64,000 nt of DNA from JANJTB01 sp032027125 (GTDB lineage Bacteria > Bacteroidota > Ignavibacteria > Kapaibacteriales > UBA2268), in contig JAVSMQ010000001.1 in assembly GCA_032027125.1 (NCBI GenBank), forward strand, positions 2,482,568-2,546,567. Reading direction: 5' to 3'. The translations under genes were made by a program, and so were the position numbers. The notes under the pieces are model-generated. The model had not been told where the DNA came from. It worked only from the letters and a program-made list of their open reading frames with translations, and searched no databases. This document shows, piece after piece, positions 50,110 to 58,989 of this stretch (the first letter of the stretch is position 1; every line of letters starts with the position of its first letter).

Positions 50110-50673
50110 ATGGAAAAAAAACTGAAAGATAAGACCGACCTCGAACTGTATGAGATGCTTTGCAAAGGCAAAAATGTCGCAAGGGGAGCATTTGAGGAGA
50201 TTTATGAGCGGTATTCCGACAGAATTTTTACTTATTGCAGAAGATATATAGTAAACACAACAATTTCTGAAGATTTATTTCAGGAAGTCTTTTTGCGGCT
50301 TTATACGAGCAGTCAAAAAGGTGAACAGATTCATAATGTCGGTGGTTTTCTGATAACGGTTGCAAGAAATTTATGTCATAATGAACTAAAAAGAAAAATG
50401 ACAAATTATGCTGACCTTAACGAGATAAATTTGCAATATACCGATAAGTCAATTGAGAATAACGAAGTTAAGAGCATTGTAAATATGGCGATTGATTCAT
50501 TACCCCATCAATTCCGTGAGGTAATAATTATGAAGGAATATATGGATATGACTTATGCCGAAATAGCTCAGGCATTAGACCAGTCCATATCGGCAGTCAG
50601 AATCAGGATTTTTAGAGCAAAAGAAAAATTAAGGGAAATCTTAATTCCTTATTTAAATGATTTGCAGGATTAA
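50110..50673 (+). CDS. RNA polymerase ECF-type sigma factor
   Basis: The protein has 187 residues. Region 2 (DRIFTYCRRYIVNTTISEDLF, then FQEVFLRLYTSS) and region 4 (LPHQFREVIIMKEYMDM, TYAEIAQALDQSISAVRIRI) are both present with a short linker, the minimal ECF layout. It should direct transcription of a small regulon, probably including its own operon. An anti-sigma-like gene follows 43 bases later, then a lipoprotein gene. The ATG at 50110 is used; a GTG three bases earlier is possible. Confidence 0.93.
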   Translation: MEKKLKDKTDLELYEMLCKGKNVARGAFEEIYERYSDRIFTYCRRYIVNTTISEDLFQEVFLRLYTSSQKGEQIHNVGGFLITVARNLCHNELKRKMTNYADLNEINLQYTDKSIENNEVKSIVNMAIDSLPHQFREVIIMKEYMDMTYAEIAQALDQSISAVRIRIFRAKEKLREILIPYLNDLQD

Positions 50674-50715
50674 TTAAAATGAAAATAAGTAATAATAATA
50701 AATGGTTAAAGTCAA

Positions 50716-52005
50716 ATGTACAGCACTAATGAATTTATGAGCTCATCCGAGCGGTTGGTTTCTTTTCTTGACGGTGAACTGGGTCAGGAAGAAACCGGCA
50801 CATTATTCTATGACTTAGCACAAAATCCTGATTTGCAGGATGAAATGAGGCAATATGTACAATTGCGAAACACACTTCGCAATTCCAAGATAGAGCCTCC
50901 CGCTTATCTCAAGAGCAAATTACTCGAGAGTACCGGGCTGAAAGAAGGACCTGTTTCCACTTTTATGGATGTCAGTTCAAAAGCAACAGCTATGTTGATT
51001 GCTATGTTTTTCAATCGCACTTCTTTATCTGTATTATTATTGTCATTCATGTCAATTGGTGCAATACTGATGCTTAATAATTCAGCAGATGAGCCGGCTG
51101 ACACCAAACGGAAGAATTTAAATACTGCTTCTGTGAATCAATCCGTACAGAAAGTACCATTCACCGAATCGTACTCCGGTTCAGGGGAAACATCTAAATC
51201 ATTCAGCGGTTTGACCGATGAAGGAAATTCTACCGGTAATTCGAAAAATAGCAATTATTCTTCAGTTGAATCAAAAAATGTTAAAAGATTTAGCGGAGGA
51301 AATGGTTCAAAATTTTCTCCATCAACTGAAAAACAGTCTTTCAGTCAAAATGCTCCGGCAGAAAATTTGATTTCTGAGAATGAACAGGTTTGGTATGATA
51401 TTTCTCCAAGCAGACTAAATTTGGGTCATATTGATTTTGGAAATACATCAAATCATTTCAATAAGCAAAGAATTACTGCTGTATCGAATTTCTTATCGGT
51501 AATTATGGATAATTCAACTATTTATTTTAAAAAATTCGGAGCTGCATCATATCCCAACTTTAACCTTGCAAACGAATCAAATCCTTTGATGAATAATTTA
51601 AGCATAGGTATCAAATATAGTATAAACAGTGACCATGCAATCGGATTAGCAGGGGGTATCGAAAATTTTCTGATGACATTTGACAAGGAAGTTGATGATA
51701 TTATTTACAGATATAACCAAAGCTGGAATGGCGGATGGCTTGCTGTCACATACCAATATAATCTGGGCGAAATAGCAGAGTCAGGTTTCCGTCCGGAATT
51801 GAACCTGCTTGCCGGCAGTACTGTTGTTGGTCCAATATTCAAAACAGGATTAGGAATGAACTACAGCATTACAGAGAATTTATATATTAATTTCGGAGTC
51901 GAAGGCGGTATGTTGATTTACAACGAGAAACAGGCTGACGGCGGAAGATTATGGTTTACAACCGAGAAATTAGGTTATTCTTTTGGTTTTGGTATAGGTT
52001 TGTAG
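50716..52005 (+). CDS. Anti-sigma-factor-like protein with periplasmic beta-rich domain
   Basis: The protein has 429 residues. Residues 10-80 look like an anti-sigma domain (SSERLVSFLDGELGQEETG, LFYDLAQNPDLQDEMRQYV). One transmembrane helix is at about 97-118 (LSVLLLSFMSIGAILML). A Ser/Asn-rich linker follows (to ~210), then alternating strands (LMNNLSIGIKYSINSDHAIG, GGWLAVTYQYNL, FKTGLGMNYSITENLYINFG, GYSFGFGIGL), like a small outer-membrane barrel domain. It is the second gene of the sigma operon. Joining an inner-membrane sigma sensor to a barrel-like domain is unusual. The anti-sigma role is inferred. Confidence 0.7.
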   Translation: MYSTNEFMSSSERLVSFLDGELGQEETGTLFYDLAQNPDLQDEMRQYVQLRNTLRNSKIEPPAYLKSKLLESTGLKEGPVSTFMDVSSKATAMLIAMFFNRTSLSVLLLSFMSIGAILMLNNSADEPADTKRKNLNTASVNQSVQKVPFTESYSGSGETSKSFSGLTDEGNSTGNSKNSNYSSVESKNVKRFSGGNGSKFSPSTEKQSFSQNAPAENLISENEQVWYDISPSRLNLGHIDFGNTSNHFNKQRITAVSNFLSVIMDNSTIYFKKFGAASYPNFNLANESNPLMNNLSIGIKYSINSDHAIGLAGGIENFLMTFDKEVDDIIYRYNQSWNGGWLAVTYQYNLGEIAESGFRPELNLLAGSTVVGPIFKTGLGMNYSITENLYINFGVEGGMLIYNEKQADGGRLWFTTEKLGYSFGFGIGL

Positions 52006-52006
52006 A

Positions 52007-52768
52007 ATGTCAAAAATTTTAACGATATTTTTATTTATTTTGGTTCTACTCTCCGGATGTCAGGATCCGTCAGCTTTGGAAACTCCAAAAGAGATTGTTG
52101 TGGTTTATGACCCTAATAATCTTCCGCCGGTTTTTGTAGTAGAGCCGTTAGAGATTGATTTTGGTATTGTGCATCCCGATAAAATTCATTCGAAGAATTT
52201 TCTTGTCAGAAATATTACTGATAAGAATGTAACACTCAAAACAATAACAACCAAAAATTTCACCGAAAATTATCAGTTTGTAACTCAGTTGCCTTTCACT
52301 CTGACTCCGAAGGGAACTACCGGTGAATTTCAAAATATTGTAATATCATTTACATCAGTAAAACCCGGAAAATTTGATGATATTATTAACTGGACAGATT
52401 TCAAAAATCCTGTTACAAATATTAAAGCAAAGGTAGCATCAGTTTGGGCAGGTGATATTAAATTCGGAATTACTGAAGTAGGAAATTTAGACCTGAAAAT
52501 TTTAAATCTTATAAATTCTTCAAATGTGAAAGCAACTGTAAAGGAATTTGAGATAATTGACCCGGACGGAGTAATACTAAACGAACCTGCAGTTGTCACT
52601 CCTCTGGTTATTGAACCTAATTCCAGAACAAAAGATATATACCTGACTTTTAACCCGGGAGAAGCTAAAGATTATAAGGCACAAATCAGAATTAAAATTG
52701 AGTATGCAGGGACAGATGAACACTATACTGATGAAACAATAGAGTTAGATGGTCGCGGGATTTTTTAA
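52007..52768 (+). CDS. Lipoprotein with ASH/DUF1573-like beta-sandwich
   Basis: This 253-residue protein has a signal peptide with lipobox LLSGC (Cys18). Residues about 40-150 resemble an ASPM/SPD-2/Hydin-like sandwich: VVEPLEIDFGIVHPDKIHSK, NFLVRNITDKNVTL and FTLTPKG. The second half repeats the plan (GNLDLKILNLINSSNVK, VIEPNSRTKDIYLTF). It ends in DGRGIF. The start is one base after the preceding stop, so it belongs to the sigma/anti-sigma operon. It could be an envelope sensor or cell-surface target. Confidence 0.75.
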   Translation: MSKILTIFLFILVLLSGCQDPSALETPKEIVVVYDPNNLPPVFVVEPLEIDFGIVHPDKIHSKNFLVRNITDKNVTLKTITTKNFTENYQFVTQLPFTLTPKGTTGEFQNIVISFTSVKPGKFDDIINWTDFKNPVTNIKAKVASVWAGDIKFGITEVGNLDLKILNLINSSNVKATVKEFEIIDPDGVILNEPAVVTPLVIEPNSRTKDIYLTFNPGEAKDYKAQIRIKIEYAGTDEHYTDETIELDGRGIF

Positions 52769-52796
52769 ATGGGTAGTCCCTGCGGTAAGGAGGCAG

Positions 52797-52825
52797 CCCA
52801 TACTTAATAGTATGGGTTTTTTTTT
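52797..52825 (+). terminator. Terminator of the sigma-factor operon
   Basis: CCCATACT (52797-52804) pairs with AGTATGGG (52809-52816) across TAAT and is followed by nine T. The remaining gap to 53079 is A/T-rich and should contain the promoter of the next gene; nothing else was recognised. Confidence 0.95.
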
Positions 52826-53079
52826 GTCAAGTTGAAATTTACTCAATAAAAGTGAAAGTCTTTTTTGATAAATCAGAGTATTAAAACTCCAAATTGGAAA
52901 GTAAATAATAAAGCACGTTGTCATTACATAATTTAAAAAAGATATTAATTCAGGAATGAAGAACTGAATTTATAATATTATTTTGTTCGATTTGAATTTT
53001 ATCCTTTTATCTGTGAATAAAATTTCGTAATTTTGAATGAAATTTGTTAGTATTACCTGAATAGTAGCAGGAAATTGAA

Positions 53080-54156
53080 ATGGAAAAAGTTGCACTTATT
53101 ATGGCAGGCGGTTTAGGGTCAAAATTTTGGCCCCAAAGTACCGAAAGCAATCCCAAACAATTTACACACATGATTGGTGAAGGTACACTGCTTCAAAATA
53201 CTTATAACAGACTTTTAAGTTACTTCGGAAAAGAGAATGTTTATATTGTGTTGAGTTATCAGCACCGTGAGCTTGCTATTCAACAATTGCCCGGTATAAA
53301 TCCGGATAATCTGATATTTGAGCCATTCGGCAGAAATACAGCGCCATGTAATGCCTTGTCAGTAAACTATCTTTTGCACAAGGGTTTTTCGGAAGATACT
53401 TTGATGGCTGTATTCCCTTCAGACCATATTATATCGAATCTCGGTGAATTCTATAACAGTTTGGATGTTGCATTTTCGACTGCCTTTGAGAAAAATTCCA
53501 TACTTACAATCGGCATTAAACCTACCAGACCGGAAACACAATTCGGTTACATTCAGGTTGACGAAGTGAACAGCGGTGATTCACTGTTAAGCTACTGTCT
53601 GACGTTTGCTGAAAAACCTGATATCGGCACAGCAGGCAGATTTATTGAATCCGGCGATTTTCTGTGGAACAGCGGTATATTTATATGGAAAATCAGTGTA
53701 TTTAAAGAAGCTTTCGAGAAATTTCTTCCTGAATATTCTGCAAAATTCGACAATTTAAATCTTTATTTCGGAATGGATGAATTTGTTGAAGAGTTAAGAT
53801 ATCTTTATAAGCAGATTAATTCAATTTCGTTAGACTACGGAATACTTGAAAAAGCAGACAATGTCTATTGTCTTCAGGCATCATTTACCTGGAGCGACCT
53901 TGGTAATTGGGACGAACTTTACCGCCTGCAGATGAAGGATGCAAATAATAATGTTATTATGGGTGACGTGATTTCAATCAAGAACAAAAATTCATTTATT
54001 ATGTCCGGCGGAAAGATGATTGGAGTTGTGGGTATGGAAGATGTAATAATCATTGATTCTGACGAGGCATTATTGATTTGTAAAAGAGGAAATTCAGAAC
54101 AGGTACAGGAAGTAGTGGATTTACTCAGGCGGAAACATATTCATAAGTATTTGTAA
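53080..54156 (+). CDS. manC: Mannose-1-phosphate guanylyltransferase
   Basis: The protein has 358 residues. It makes GDP-mannose from Man-1-P and GTP. Motifs: the nucleotide loop MAGGLGSKFWPQS at 9 and PKQF at 25, EPFGRNTAPCNAL, VFPSDHII, then GIKPTRPETQFGYIQ, FLWNSGIFIWK and FTWSDLGNWDEL near 275. The usual GTRxWP loop reads GSKFWP, with Lys in place of Arg. It lacks the isomerase cupin domain of bifunctional enzymes, matching the single-domain ManC type. It stands alone in the window. Confidence 0.88.
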   Translation: MEKVALIMAGGLGSKFWPQSTESNPKQFTHMIGEGTLLQNTYNRLLSYFGKENVYIVLSYQHRELAIQQLPGINPDNLIFEPFGRNTAPCNALSVNYLLHKGFSEDTLMAVFPSDHIISNLGEFYNSLDVAFSTAFEKNSILTIGIKPTRPETQFGYIQVDEVNSGDSLLSYCLTFAEKPDIGTAGRFIESGDFLWNSGIFIWKISVFKEAFEKFLPEYSAKFDNLNLYFGMDEFVEELRYLYKQINSISLDYGILEKADNVYCLQASFTWSDLGNWDELYRLQMKDANNNVIMGDVISIKNKNSFIMSGGKMIGVVGMEDVIIIDSDEALLICKRGNSEQVQEVVDLLRRKHIHKYL

Positions 54157-54185
54157 AATAGAGAATTTAGATCAAACTAAGATTG

Positions 54186-54503
54186 TCATATTATCTGAAT
54201 ACCGTATTTTAAAATCTCCTTTACAAACAAATCATCGGTAGTAAAATCCTCAGTTTTATATGGAAGAGGGGCAATATTTGTGTCAATTGCTAAACAGGCA
54301 TCAACTAATTTATCTAAATCGTAGTATCTGTTACCTTCAAAATTTTTTGAAACCAGTGCCAAATCTATATCGCTCCACATATTCTGTAACCCTTTGGCAT
54401 AAGAACCGAATAAAATAGCTTTATCAATATGTATTCCCGATTTTTCAACTAAATCAATAAATTTTTGAATATTCGCAATTATTTCTTTAGGGACTTGAGC
54501 CAT
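54186..54503 (-). CDS. MNT-type minimal nucleotidyltransferase
   Basis: This 105-residue protein has the nucleotidyltransferase motif ILFGSYAKG...SDIDLAL (residues 30-51), the core of MNT-family antitoxins that AMPylate or otherwise neutralise HEPN toxins. No HEPN gene is adjacent, so it is an orphan. The length is right for a stand-alone MNT protein with an uncommon C-terminal DLFVKEILKYG. It may act on a distant partner. Confidence 0.8.
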   Translation of the reverse strand: MAQVPKEIIANIQKFIDLVEKSGIHIDKAILFGSYAKGLQNMWSDIDLALVSKNFEGNRYYDLDKLVDACLAIDTNIAPLPYKTEDFTTDDLFVKEILKYGIQII

Positions 54504-54595
54504 TGAATTATCTCCTTAGATTTATTGTACAAACAAGATTAAATTAGTCGTATTTAATCCATTGTTATTTGAAAAAAAATGCTTAATTTTGCGTT

Positions 54596-54991
54596 ATGAA
54601 TTTTGTACCTTTTAAAATAAAGAAAGAATTTGAAGGGCTGTTGACCGCTGAATGGGATGACGGATTTAAGTCAGTTATTAAATTGGAAAAACTGCGTAAT
54701 GAATGTCCATGTGCTGACTGCAGAGAAAAAGCAGACCAGTCTTCCAAATCAAATAAATTTGTGATGCCGACATTCTCACACGGTAAGAATGAATTAAAAT
54801 CATTGTCTCCCGTTGGTAATTATGCAATCAACCCCACTTGGGGCGACGGACATGACACAGGTATTTACCCATGGGAATTCTTTAGAGTTATTTTTGAGAA
54901 TTACAAATTGGCAGAAAATGAAGTTCAGGAATTTTTAGATATACAAAAAAGTAAACCTAAAATTCCCGATTTGAAAGTGAGGAATAATTGA
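54596..54991 (+). CDS. DUF971-domain protein
   Basis: This 131-residue protein has the DUF971 pattern: LLTAEWDDGFKSVIKLEKLR, NECPCADCREK with a Cys pair likely to bind a metal, and GNYAINPTWGDGHDTGIYPW. The same fold forms the N-terminus of gamma-butyrobetaine hydroxylase; stand-alone proteins are linked to Fe-S biogenesis. Here it is coupled (one base gap) to hutU. Role in histidine breakdown is not established. Confidence 0.8.
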   Translation: MNFVPFKIKKEFEGLLTAEWDDGFKSVIKLEKLRNECPCADCREKADQSSKSNKFVMPTFSHGKNELKSLSPVGNYAINPTWGDGHDTGIYPWEFFRVIFENYKLAENEVQEFLDIQKSKPKIPDLKVRNN

Positions 54992-54992
54992 T

Positions 54993-56642
54993 ATGAGAAC
55001 TGTAAAAGTTCCACGCGGAACTGAACTAACTTGTAAAAATTGGCAGATTGAAGCAGCTTACAGAATGATTCACCACAATCTGGACCCTGAAAATGCTGAA
55101 AAACCTTCTGAGTTGATTGTTTACGGTGGCTTGGGAAAAGCTGCAAGAAACTGGGAGTGTTTTGATGCTATTGTTGATACGTTAAAAAATTTAAAAGAAG
55201 ACGAAACATTATTGGTTCAATCCGGCAAACCGGTCGGTGTTGTACGAACTTATACTTCAGCACCGAGAGTTATCATTGCAAATTCAAATCTTGTACCCAA
55301 ATGGGCTACCTGGGATGAATTCAGAAGACTTGACGCTCTTGGGCTTATGATGTACGGACAAATGACAGCAGGAAGCTGGATTTATATCGGAACGCAGGGA
55401 ATCCTCCAGGGTACTTACGAAACATTTGCCGAATGCGCAAGGCAGCACTTCGGAGGAGACTTGAACGGAAGATTTCTCCTGACAGCCGGAATGGGCGGTA
55501 TGGGCGGGGCTCAACCGCTTGCGGCAAAATTTACCGGTGCGGCATCAATTACAATTGAAATTGATGAAACAAGAATTGACAAGAGAATCCGAGACGGTTA
55601 CTGTGATTTAAAAATAGACAATCTTGATGAAGCTCTGCGGGTGATGAATGAATACAAAAACCGTAAAGAAGCTATTTCAATCGGTTTGATAGGAAATGCT
55701 GCCGAGATTTTACCTGAATTAGTCAGAAGAAATATTATGCCGGATGTGGTTACTGACCAAACTGCTGCTCATGACCCGTTGAATGGTTATTATCCTGCGG
55801 GTATGACTATAAAGGAAGCAGACAATCTTCGCAGTGAGAATCCTGTGAAGTATCTTTCAGAGGCTTATAAGTCAATTGGAGAGCATGTCAGGGCAATGAT
55901 TGATTTTCAGAAGCATGGTTCAGTAGTATTCGATTACGGAAATAATATTCGCGGTATTGCAAAAGATTTCGGCGGAGTAGAAAACGCTTTTGATTTTAAC
56001 GGATTTGTTCCTGAGTATATCCGTCAGCTTTTCTGCGACGGTAAGGGACCTTTTCGCTGGGTAGCACTATCAGGTGACCCGAAAGATATTGAAGTGACCG
56101 ATAAAGCGGTTATGGAGTTATTTCCTGACGATGCACCGCTTCACCGCTGGATTAAAAATGCAAGCCGTGTTGTGAAATATCAGGCGCTTCCTGCAAGGAT
56201 ATGCTGGCTTGGATACGGTGACAGATTGAAAGCAGGTATGTTGTTTAACGAACTGGTTCGTACCGGAAAAGTATCGGCACCCATTGTAATCGGTCGTGAC
56301 CATCTGGATTGCGGCTCCGTTGCATCGCCATACAGAGAAACTGAGTCAATGCTCGACGGTTCGGATGCAGTTTCAGACTGGGTATTTTTTAATTTTGCAC
56401 TTAACGCAATCGGAGGTGCCTCATGGGTATCATTTCATCACGGCGGCGGCGTAGGTATGGGATTATCCCAGCACGCAGGTATGGTTGTTGTAGCAGACGG
56501 CAGTGACGAAGCCGGAGGCAGATTATCAAGAGTTCTGACTTATGACCCTCTCATGGGTATTCTCCGCCATGCAGATGCAGGTTATGTCAGGGCTAAAGAC
56601 AATGCACATAAATTTGGCATAAAAATTCCTATGCTAAGTTGA
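54993..56642 (+). CDS. hutU: Urocanate hydratase
   Basis: The protein has 549 residues, the usual length. It converts urocanate to imidazolone-propionate using tightly bound NAD+. Landmarks: ELIVYGGLGKAARNWECFDA near 42, QSGKPVGVVRTY, AGMGGMGGAQPL (NAD loop) and the late GRDHLDCGSVASPYRET with the conserved Cys. No hutH, hutI or hutG is in the window, so the rest of the histidine pathway must be elsewhere or absent. It is probably cotranscribed with the DUF971 gene. Confidence 0.96.
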   Translation: MRTVKVPRGTELTCKNWQIEAAYRMIHHNLDPENAEKPSELIVYGGLGKAARNWECFDAIVDTLKNLKEDETLLVQSGKPVGVVRTYTSAPRVIIANSNLVPKWATWDEFRRLDALGLMMYGQMTAGSWIYIGTQGILQGTYETFAECARQHFGGDLNGRFLLTAGMGGMGGAQPLAAKFTGAASITIEIDETRIDKRIRDGYCDLKIDNLDEALRVMNEYKNRKEAISIGLIGNAAEILPELVRRNIMPDVVTDQTAAHDPLNGYYPAGMTIKEADNLRSENPVKYLSEAYKSIGEHVRAMIDFQKHGSVVFDYGNNIRGIAKDFGGVENAFDFNGFVPEYIRQLFCDGKGPFRWVALSGDPKDIEVTDKAVMELFPDDAPLHRWIKNASRVVKYQALPARICWLGYGDRLKAGMLFNELVRTGKVSAPIVIGRDHLDCGSVASPYRETESMLDGSDAVSDWVFFNFALNAIGGASWVSFHHGGGVGMGLSQHAGMVVVADGSDEAGGRLSRVLTYDPLMGILRHADAGYVRAKDNAHKFGIKIPMLS

Positions 56643-56945
56643 GAAGTTTTGTTTTATGTTGGTTATGACATTTTGTCATTAAGTTTTAGAGAGTAATTGT
56701 TGTTTTGAAAAAATATTGATTTTTTGTTGAAACCTTTTTGATTTTGATGTGTCATTACATAAGTAAGAGTGTTGCAATTAAAAAATACTTTTTGAAAAAT
56801 GAATTAACGGAGGATGATGGTAGAAGTTTTTACGAATTAATTTTTAAAGGTGATTGGTATTACAAAGTCTATAAAATATAGAAAACCGGAACGCAAAAGT
56901 GATTCGAAAAATTATTATTATACATCTACAAATAGGAGTGGAGAT
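56643..56945. other. Intergenic region with a small dyad
   Basis: A dyad ATGACATTTTGTCAT (56665-56679) follows hutU and may end its transcript, though the T-run is poor. The rest contains the promoter and leader of the next sigma gene; an upstream in-frame extension (from 56850) lacks a ribosome site. No other structure was seen. Confidence 0.4.
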
Positions 56946-57503
56946 ATGGATTTAGCATTGCAGATCGAGAACCTGTTCCGAACAGACCGCAAGAAGTTCC
57001 TCGGGTTCATAAGACAAAGAGTACGCAGTCAGGAAGAAGCAGAGGACATCTTACAGGATGTATTCACAAATGTTCTTGCAGCATCGGCAAATGTACAAAA
57101 GCCGATTGAAAACATTGCGTCATGGGTATTTACTGCAGTTAGAAACCGCATTATTGACTCATATAGAAAGAAACGTGCAGAAACCTTTTCAGATATGCAG
57201 ACACCCGGACAGGCTGAAGATGGTGTTGATACATTTGAGAATTTCCTTGGTGATTTCTCAAATAGCCCCGAAACAGACCTGATTAGAAAGACAATCTGGG
57301 AATCTGTTCAGGAAGGTCTGGCTGAGCTGCCGGCTGAACAACGTGAGGTTTTTGTCAAAAACGAGTTCGAAGGTATATCTTTCCGTGAGATGTCGGAGGA
57401 TACAGGTGTGAATATTAATACACTACTGGCTCGTAAACGCTATGCAGTTCTGCATTTAAGAAAAAAATTGAAAGACCTCTACAGGTCTATAAACGAGAAT
57501 TGA
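56946..57503 (+). CDS. Second RNA polymerase ECF-type sigma factor
   Basis: This 185-residue protein has region 2 (KKFLGFIRQRVRSQEEAEDIL, then QDVFTNVLAA and ASWVFTAVRNRIIDSYRKK) and region 4 (GLAELPAEQREVFVKNEFEG, ISFREMSEDTGVNINTL). The start at 56946 is chosen for the AGGAGTGGAGAT site; a longer frame from 56850 has none. No anti-sigma gene adjoins; the next gene encodes a small membrane protein after a terminator. The ~30-residue insert between regions 2 and 4 is acidic. Confidence 0.9.
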   Translation: MDLALQIENLFRTDRKKFLGFIRQRVRSQEEAEDILQDVFTNVLAASANVQKPIENIASWVFTAVRNRIIDSYRKKRAETFSDMQTPGQAEDGVDTFENFLGDFSNSPETDLIRKTIWESVQEGLAELPAEQREVFVKNEFEGISFREMSEDTGVNINTLLARKRYAVLHLRKKLKDLYRSINEN

Positions 57504-57535
57504 TTTTATATTTATATAAATTCCGAATTGTTATG

Positions 57536-57579
57536 AGGGTTTGATTTAGTTAAAAAGACTATATTAAACCCTTTTTTTA
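57536..57579 (+). terminator. Terminator after the second sigma gene
   Basis: AGGGTTT (57536-57542) pairs with AAACCCT (57566-57572) around a 23-base loop that can pair partly (TTAG/CTA). Seven T follow. It separates the sigma gene from the membrane-protein gene. Confidence 0.75.
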
Positions 57580-57666
57580 TCAGAATAGACCAACCGATTT
57601 TTATATACAAAATATTATACTTTAAGTTTCGTTAATACCTATGGTTACATCTTTCAAAAAGAACAC

Positions 57667-58119
57667 ATGTTATTGACCTTATTAAAGAATAATGTTTTAA
57701 AATCTCTTCTCTATATCCTGTTTTTCGCGGGAATCCTGAAGTTAAGCGGTATGCTGCTTACATGGTTTTGGAATTCATATCTGGTTAATGCTTTCGACGT
57801 TCAGCATATCACATTTTTAGAATCAGTCGGAATGCTGGCATTCTTTTATCTTGTCTATTCAGGTGTAAAATTTGGATTTGTTACTATTATCGGACAAAAA
57901 ATTACTACTGACAATTTGTCGCCCCAAAAAATGCCTCAATGTCAGCAATGTGAAAAAAATGTATTAAATAATACTCACTATGTAAATAATCTTACGCCTG
58001 ACGAAAAAGAAAAATTAAAGGCAGCTATAGCAAAATGCTGCGGATTTCAGCACTCAACTCCTGGAATTGAATCAAAACCTACTGTCAGTTTCCGTAATAC
58101 AACCAAAATCAATCATTAA
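57667..58119 (+). CDS. Small membrane protein with cysteine-rich tail
   Basis: The protein has 150 residues. Two hydrophobic helices, about 12-36 (SLLYILFFAGILKLSGMLLTW) and 52-72 (ESVGMLAFFYLVYSGVKFG), precede a soluble tail with CQQCEKN and, later, KCCGFQHS. The cysteines could bind metal or form disulfides. No family was recognised. It is downstream of a sigma factor but behind a terminator, so any link as a membrane sensor is speculative. Confidence 0.6.
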   Translation: MLLTLLKNNVLKSLLYILFFAGILKLSGMLLTWFWNSYLVNAFDVQHITFLESVGMLAFFYLVYSGVKFGFVTIIGQKITTDNLSPQKMPQCQQCEKNVLNNTHYVNNLTPDEKEKLKAAIAKCCGFQHSTPGIESKPTVSFRNTTKINH

Positions 58120-58248
58120 CCTGCCATTTTATCAAAAATATATTAGAATTCCAGACAATTCTGATTTATAATTATTTTGGGTAATGCATTGTTAAATGTG
58201 ATATTTTTATTACAATCTATTGATTTATAAAAAGGATAAATTATTATT

Positions 58249-58989
58249 ATGAAAGCACTTATTACCGGAGCAACATCCGGAATCGGAAAAGAAATTGCAT
58301 TGGTACTTGCAGAAATGAATATAGAACTGGTAATTGCAAGCAGGGATGAAATCGCAATGGCTGAGGTAAAAGAATTGCTCAAAGATAAAATCTCTGTTGA
58401 TATTATAAAAATTGACCTAACGAAAGAAAAATCTGCAAAATCTTTATACGAGACAGTTATTTCAAGAGGGCATATAATTGATATTCTGGTAAACAATTCA
58501 GGATTCGGGTTGTATGGACAGACTGTTAATTTGGACCCGGAATTGCTTGAAGAAATGGTAATTCTTAACTGTGCGTCTCTGACCTCACTCAGCAGATTAT
58601 TCGGGAAAGATATGACCTCGCGAGGCAGCGGCTATATTTTAAATGTAGCTTCTACAGCCTCCTATCAGCCAATACCGAATTTTGCAGTATATTCCGCTAC
58701 CAAGTCGTTCGTTATGAGCTTTTCAAAGGCTTTACATCATGAATTAAAGCGTTTTGGAGTTGTGGTCACCTGTCTGAATCCCGGACCCACTGAAACAAAT
58801 TTCCATAAAACGGCACTTGCAGGAGTGAGATTCAAACTTTTCAAAGCAAAACCAAAAATGAGTGCTAACGAAGTTGCTGTGATTGGCATTAAGGCTATGT
58901 TTGCCGGAAAACCTGTTGTAACTGCCGGATTGATAAACAAGATATTTTCAATAATTCTACACTTAACACAGATTTTCACGGGAAAATGA
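58249..58989 (+). CDS. Short-chain dehydrogenase/reductase, 3' end altered by an IS
   Basis: The protein has 246 residues. Classical SDR features: ITGATSGIGKEIA (NAD(P) loop TGxxxGIG), VNNSGFG, the catalytic Ser in VASTAS, YSATK (Tyr-x3-Lys), and PGPTETNF. The last codons (QIFTGK and stop) come from the end of the adjoining insertion sequence, whose terminal repeat starts at 58967. The native C-terminus is therefore missing, perhaps 10-20 residues. The core is intact, so activity may survive. Substrate unknown. Confidence 0.88.
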   Translation: MKALITGATSGIGKEIALVLAEMNIELVIASRDEIAMAEVKELLKDKISVDIIKIDLTKEKSAKSLYETVISRGHIIDILVNNSGFGLYGQTVNLDPELLEEMVILNCASLTSLSRLFGKDMTSRGSGYILNVASTASYQPIPNFAVYSATKSFVMSFSKALHHELKRFGVVVTCLNPGPTETNFHKTALAGVRFKLFKAKPKMSANEVAVIGIKAMFAGKPVVTAGLINKIFSIILHLTQIFTGK

